Below are positions 8,370-10,582 of a stretch of DNA of 10,582 nt, one piece after another. This DNA is from Flavobacterium psychrophilum (GTDB lineage: Bacteria > Bacteroidota > Bacteroidia > Flavobacteriales > Flavobacteriaceae): contig CAMCBB010000062.1 of NCBI GenBank assembly GCA_945872875.1, forward strand, positions 1-10,582, written 5' to 3'. The notes under the pieces are model-generated. The model worked only from the letters and a program-made list of their open reading frames with translations. It was not told where the DNA came from and ran no database searches. Each line of letters starts with the position of its first letter. Position 1 is the first letter of the stretch. The translations under genes and the position numbers were made by a program.

Positions 8370-8939
8370 TTATTTTCTCGGAATCCAAGGCATTTCCTCT
8401 GCGTTTAAGTCTAAAGTCAATTTTCGTGCCAACACAAAAAGATAGTCAGAAAGTCGGTTAAGGTACTTAATAACTAGTTCTTCGGTAGGCTCGATGTCAT
8501 TAAGATACACTGCCAAACGCTCTGCTCTACGACAAACACATCGAGCAATGTGACAATATGACACAATGGTATGTCCACCTGGAAGCACGAAACTAGTCAT
8601 TGCCGGCAAAGATTCGTCCATTGCATCAATTTCTTTTTCTAGAAATTCGATATCTGATTCTAAAATTCCCAAATTTTGCAATCTTTTTTCTCCGTTTTTT
8701 AATTTTTCATCTTCGGGAGGGGTTGCAAGTATGGCTCCTACGGTAAACAGACGGTCTTGCACTTCAAGTAAGACCAATTTGTAGGAAGGATTAATCTCTT
8801 GATCACGAAGTAAACCAATATGGGAGTTTAATTCATCTACGGTTCCGTAACTTTCTATACGAATGTGGTGCTTTGATACACGGGTTCCTCCATATAAAGA
8901 TGTGGTGCCTGTGTCGCCGGATTTGGTATATATTTTCAT
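8370..8939 (-). CDS. Cob(I)alamin adenosyltransferase, PduO type
   Basis: The product has 189 residues. The enzyme transfers the 5'-deoxyadenosyl group of ATP to cob(I)alamin, making coenzyme B12 for enzymes such as methylmalonyl-CoA mutase; it is cytosolic. Motifs: the ATP-binding N-terminus YTKSGDTGTTSLYGG (4-18), YGTVDELNSHIG (31-42), FVLPGG (117-122), ARCVCRRAER (132-141) with the arginines typical of the active site, and YLNRLSDYLFVLAR (159-172). The fold is a five-helix bundle that acts as a trimer. The frame extends upstream to 9035, but those 32 residues resemble no adenosyltransferase and overlap promoter-like and repeat-like DNA, while the ATG at 8939 gives the canonical MKIYTKSGDTGTT start. 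No cobalamin synthesis genes or B12 riboswitch are visible nearby, so the host more likely salvages corrinoids, though this window cannot show that. Confidence 0.95.
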   Translation of the reverse strand: MKIYTKSGDTGTTSLYGGTRVSKHHIRIESYGTVDELNSHIGLLRDQEINPSYKLVLLEVQDRLFTVGAILATPPEDEKLKNGEKRLQNLGILESDIEFLEKEIDAMDESLPAMTSFVLPGGHTIVSYCHIARCVCRRAERLAVYLNDIEPTEELVIKYLNRLSDYLFVLARKLTLDLNAEEMPWIPRK

Positions 8940-8965
8940 TTGTAAGAATCTGAGGTTGAAAGTTG

Positions 8966-8996
8966 CTAAGATACTGCGTTTTTTTGAAGTTAACAA
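8966..8996 (-). promoter_or_regulatory. Candidate promoter for the adenosyltransferase gene
   Basis: Read on the minus strand, TTG (complement of 8994-8996), a 20-base spacer and TATCTTAG (complement of 8966-8973) match TTG / TAnnTTTG except for one base. The predicted start near 8959 leaves a leader of about 20 bases to the ATG at 8939, supporting that start over the longer frame. The -7 lies inside a repeat-like stretch, so the match could be incidental. Confidence 0.4.
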
Positions 8997-9018
8997 GTAT
9001 GCAAAATGTTGGCTACTT

Positions 9019-9066
9019 AGCCCCGACAGCAGCAAGTATACTCGCAGAGATACTGCGAATGGCGGG
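9019..9066. repeat. Structured intergenic element, nested hairpin (possible ncRNA)
   Basis: In the 190-base gap between the ABC ATPase and adenosyltransferase genes, CCCG (9022-9025) pairs with CGGG (9063-9066) and encloses a hairpin: GCA (9032-9034) with TGC (9054-9056), GTAT (9036-9039) with ATAC (9050-9053), CTC (9041-9043) with GAG (9047-9049), a 3-base loop and single bulged A at 9035 and 9040. The pattern AGCCCCGA ... GATACTGCGA ... GCGGGA resembles an intergenic repeat I recall as frequent in Flavobacterium genomes. It is more GC-rich than its surroundings. Sense strand, transcription and function are unknown. No U-tract follows on either strand, so it is not a standard terminator. The Rfam Flavo-1 family is a model worth testing, but I cannot confirm identity. 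Confidence 0.5.
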
Positions 9067-9129
9067 AAAATAGATTAAAGGTAAAGCCTAATGTTTCGCT
9101 CCCTACTTTGGTTGAACACTTTATGACAA

Positions 9130-9828
9130 TTATAAATGGCCTTTGTTTAGATTGTCGCTTTCAATCATTCCGTCGCGCAAACGGATGATTCGGTGTGCAT
9201 ATTTGGCAATTTCTTCTTCGTGCGTTACTAAAATCACAGTGTTTCCTGCAGCATGAATATCGCCAAATAGTTTCATAATTTCTTCGGAAGTTTTACTATC
9301 TAAATTTCCGGTTGGTTCATCGGCAAGGATAATGGAAGGCTTATTGACTAAGGCACGGGCTACAGCCACACGCTGGCGTTGCCCACCTGATAGTTGGTTG
9401 GGTTGGTGATCCATACGATCGTCTAGCCCTACTTGCTTAAGCACTTCGGTAGCACGAATATTTCGATCGGTTTTAGAATATCCGGCATAAATCATGGGTA
9501 AAGCCACATTATCTAAAGCGGTAGTTCTTGGTAAAAGGTTAAATGTTTGAAAAACGAATCCGATTTCTTTATTTCGAATTTCAGCCAAATCGTCGTCGTG
9601 CATTTGAGAAACATCGTTTCCGTTAAGGATATAGGTTCCTGATGTTGGCGTATCCAAGCAACCTAAAAGGTTCATAAGGGTAGATTTTCCTGAGCCTGAC
9701 GGTCCCATTAAAGCCACATATTCTCCTTTATTTATTTGTAAATCAATACCTTTAAGTACATTAATGGTTTCGTTTCCGAGTTGAAAATCACGCTTAATAT
9801 TGGTGATTTGAATTAAAGGATTTGCCAT
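9130..9828 (-). CDS. ABC transporter ATP-binding protein, MacB/LolD family
   Basis: The product has 232 residues and is a single nucleotide-binding domain. It has Walker [10 protein letters not shown] (42-50), the Q-loop [10 protein letters not shown] (91-100, Gln94), signature [15 protein letters not shown] (146-160), Walker [13 protein letters not shown] (166-177, catalytic Glu171), D-loop SKT and switch His203 (VTHEEE). The [19 protein letters not shown] stretch after the Q-loop and the short, domain-only length are typical of the MacB/LolD group, which powers lipoprotein release, macrolide or peptide export, or other envelope tasks through FtsX-like permeases. No permease gene is next to it here, so the substrate cannot be named; the partner must be encoded elsewhere or the protein serves several permeases. 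All catalytic motifs are intact. The methyltransferase gene ends 80 bases upstream with no evident terminator between them, so cotranscription is possible. No transport specificity should be inferred. Confidence 0.93.
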   Translation of the reverse strand: MANPLIQITNIKRDFQLGNETINVLKGIDLQINKGEYVALMGPSGSGKSTLMNLLGCLDTPTSGTYILNGNDVSQMHDDDLAEIRNKEIGFVFQTFNLLPRTTALDNVALPMIYAGYSKTDRNIRATEVLKQVGLDDRMDHQPNQLSGGQRQRVAVARALVNKPSIILADEPTGNLDSKTSEEIMKLFGDIHAAGNTVILVTHEEEIAKYAHRIIRLRDGMIESDNLNKGHL

Positions 9829-9908
9829 TTTGATTTTTGAATGAAGATTAACGAATGTAAAGATAAGTAATCCAAGATCGATTTTTGTTACAAATAATGT
9901 AAATTTAT

Positions 9909-10582
9909 TTATGTTCGAATCACAAAATGCTCTTTCTTTTGTTCGTTTCTAAAGAATACGAATCCCCATTGAAACGTATCAATTGTAACGGTAACTTTGG
10001 GATGGTTTTTAATAATCTCCCAGGCTTCTTCCATGTCTTTACTCCAATGAATATCATCAAATATCCAAACCGAATTATTGCTACTAGTTGGCAACAACAA
10101 TTCAAAATATTCTAAAGTTGCTTTTCGCGAATGATTTCCGTCAAAGTATATGAGGTCCTGGGTATTGGGTGTTGGGTGTTGGGTTGAGAGGTAACTTGAA
10201 AATTCGGTATTTACAAATTCAATATTATTGAATTTTTGTAATTGACACTGAGTTTTAGCAATTAATGCTGTATTTGGACATCCTTCTAATGTGGTGATTT
10301 TAGCATTATTATTTTGTTTTTCTTTGTTCGTCTTCGTATCGATTCCCAATGCCAAAGCTGAAGTAGCAAGTCCTAGCGAAGTACCAATTTCTAAAATAGA
10401 GTTTGGTTGGAAATAGTTTACAATTCTAAATAACAATTTGGCTCTTTTGGGTGAAATTCCGGCATTTTTAGCAATTTGGTTTATGGGTCTTGTGTTGCTT
10501 TTAAATACTCGGGAACCCGCTCCAAAGTCGGTCACTTCAATCGTTTCTTTATTTGCTAAAAGTGTTTTTCTATACGATTTTA
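9909..10582 (-). CDS. SAM-dependent methyltransferase, 5' end missing (runs off right edge)
   Basis: The frame stays open to the window edge: the codons before GTG 10535 read [20 protein letters not shown], which continues naturally, so the GTG is probably an internal Val and the start lies beyond 10582. About 223 residues are visible. Counting from the VTDFG valine: motif [19 protein letters not shown] (46-63) binds [11 protein letters not shown] (80-87) carries the acidic residue for the ribose, [19 protein letters not shown] (127-145) and [17 protein letters not shown] (156-172) form the later strands and likely metal or substrate acidic residues. This is the class I Rossmann fold, nearest to the Methyltransf_24/O-methyltransferase group; the substrate is unknown. 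Two loops look expanded: about 67-78 (Asn/Lys-rich) and 117-125 ([10 protein letters not shown]), the latter coming from a 7-bp DNA repeat. There is no signal peptide in the visible part. Confidence 0.88.
   Translation of the reverse strand, partial: KSYRKTLLANKETIEVTDFGAGSRVFKSNTRPINQIAKNAGISPKRAKLLFRIVNYFQPNSILEIGTSLGLATSALALGIDTKTNKEKQNNNAKITTLEGCPNTALIAKTQCQLQKFNNIEFVNTEFSSYLSTQHPTPNTQDLIYFDGNHSRKATLEYFELLLPTSSNNSVWIFDDIHWSKDMEEAWEIIKNHPKVTVTIDTFQWGFVFFRNEQKKEHFVIRT
10160..10183 (+). repeat. 7-bp tandem repeat with four GGG runs inside the methyltransferase gene
   Basis: Three units of GGGTRTT plus a fourth GGG lie at 10160-10162, 10167-10169, 10174-10176 and 10181-10183, separated by 4-base loops TATT, TGTT and TGTT. 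This is an exact G3-N4 quadruplex motif on the plus strand, the template strand of the gene. On the coding strand it reads as repeats of ACCCAAC and yields the QHPTPNTQ loop. Because the unit is 7 bp, gain or loss of one unit would shift the frame, while three units keep it. Confidence 0.75.

Noticed and set aside
8940..9035. 32-residue N-terminal extension of the adenosyltransferase
   Set aside because: The family begins at the MKIYTKSGDTG segment; the extension translates repeat-like intergenic DNA and covers a promoter candidate.
8940..9129. B12 riboswitch upstream of the adenosyltransferase
   Set aside because: No B12-box-like sequence or multi-helix junction could be seen; the hairpin element present is too small and of a different pattern.
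9858..9894. Promoter for the ABC ATPase (TATCTTTA, complement of 9858-9865, with TTTG, complement of 9891-9894)
   Set aside because: The -7 box is good and identical to that of the DUF349 gene, but the spacer is 25 bases, beyond the usual range; no better -33 is present.
10160..10183. CRISPR-like repeat
   Set aside because: The repeat is a contiguous 7-bp tandem array with no spacers and no cas genes nearby.
10533..10535. GTG as start codon of the methyltransferase
   Set aside because: The frame continues without a stop to the right edge with protein-like codons ([11 protein letters not shown]), so this is probably an internal valine.

Overview
The window looks like a chromosomal segment of a flavobacterium-type Bacteroidota. 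The DNA is AT-rich. Promoter-like sites fit the Bacteroidota pattern (TTG/TTTG, a gap of about 19-20, then TAnnTTTG) rather than the E. coli sigma-70 pattern, and clear Shine-Dalgarno sites are lacking. SecA is the long Bacteroidota form, and several products (a DUF349 repeat protein, a small acidic DUF2795 protein, a periplasmic TonB-C-domain protein) are typical of the phylum. Almost everything is housekeeping. I see no phage, insertion sequence, CRISPR, tRNA or rRNA, and no defence system.

Layout. Positions 1-2289 (+) hold a tight operon: the 3' part of a TPR protein gene, a small secreted TonB-C-domain protein whose ATG overlaps the TPR stop codon by one base, and shikimate dehydrogenase (aroE), which overlaps its predecessor by 17 bases. 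A good Bacteroidota-type promoter follows, then a 684-residue DUF349 repeat protein (2406-4460, +). A perfect 12-bp hairpin (4488-4515) separates it from the convergent secA and probably terminates both. All remaining genes are on the minus strand, in transcription order from the right edge: a SAM-dependent methyltransferase (cut by the right edge), a MacB/LolD-type ABC ATPase with no permease in view, a PduO-type cob(I)alamin adenosyltransferase, a DUF2795 protein, and secA. Gaps of 80-190 bases with promoter or terminator signals suggest that several of these are separate transcription units.

Functions. The genes do not form one pathway: aromatic amino acid precursor synthesis (aroE), protein export (secA), coenzyme B12 activation (PduO type), envelope or export ABC transport, and poorly characterised TPR, DUF349 and DUF2795 proteins. 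The most interesting non-coding material is the 190-base gap at 8940-9129, with a nested-hairpin element at 9019-9066 that resembles an intergenic repeat I recall from Flavobacterium genomes, and a second repeat-like motif just upstream of the adenosyltransferase start. The methyltransferase gene also carries an in-frame 7-bp tandem repeat with four evenly spaced GGG runs (a G-quadruplex motif) on the plus strand. A perfect 10-bp inverted repeat lies just upstream of secA.
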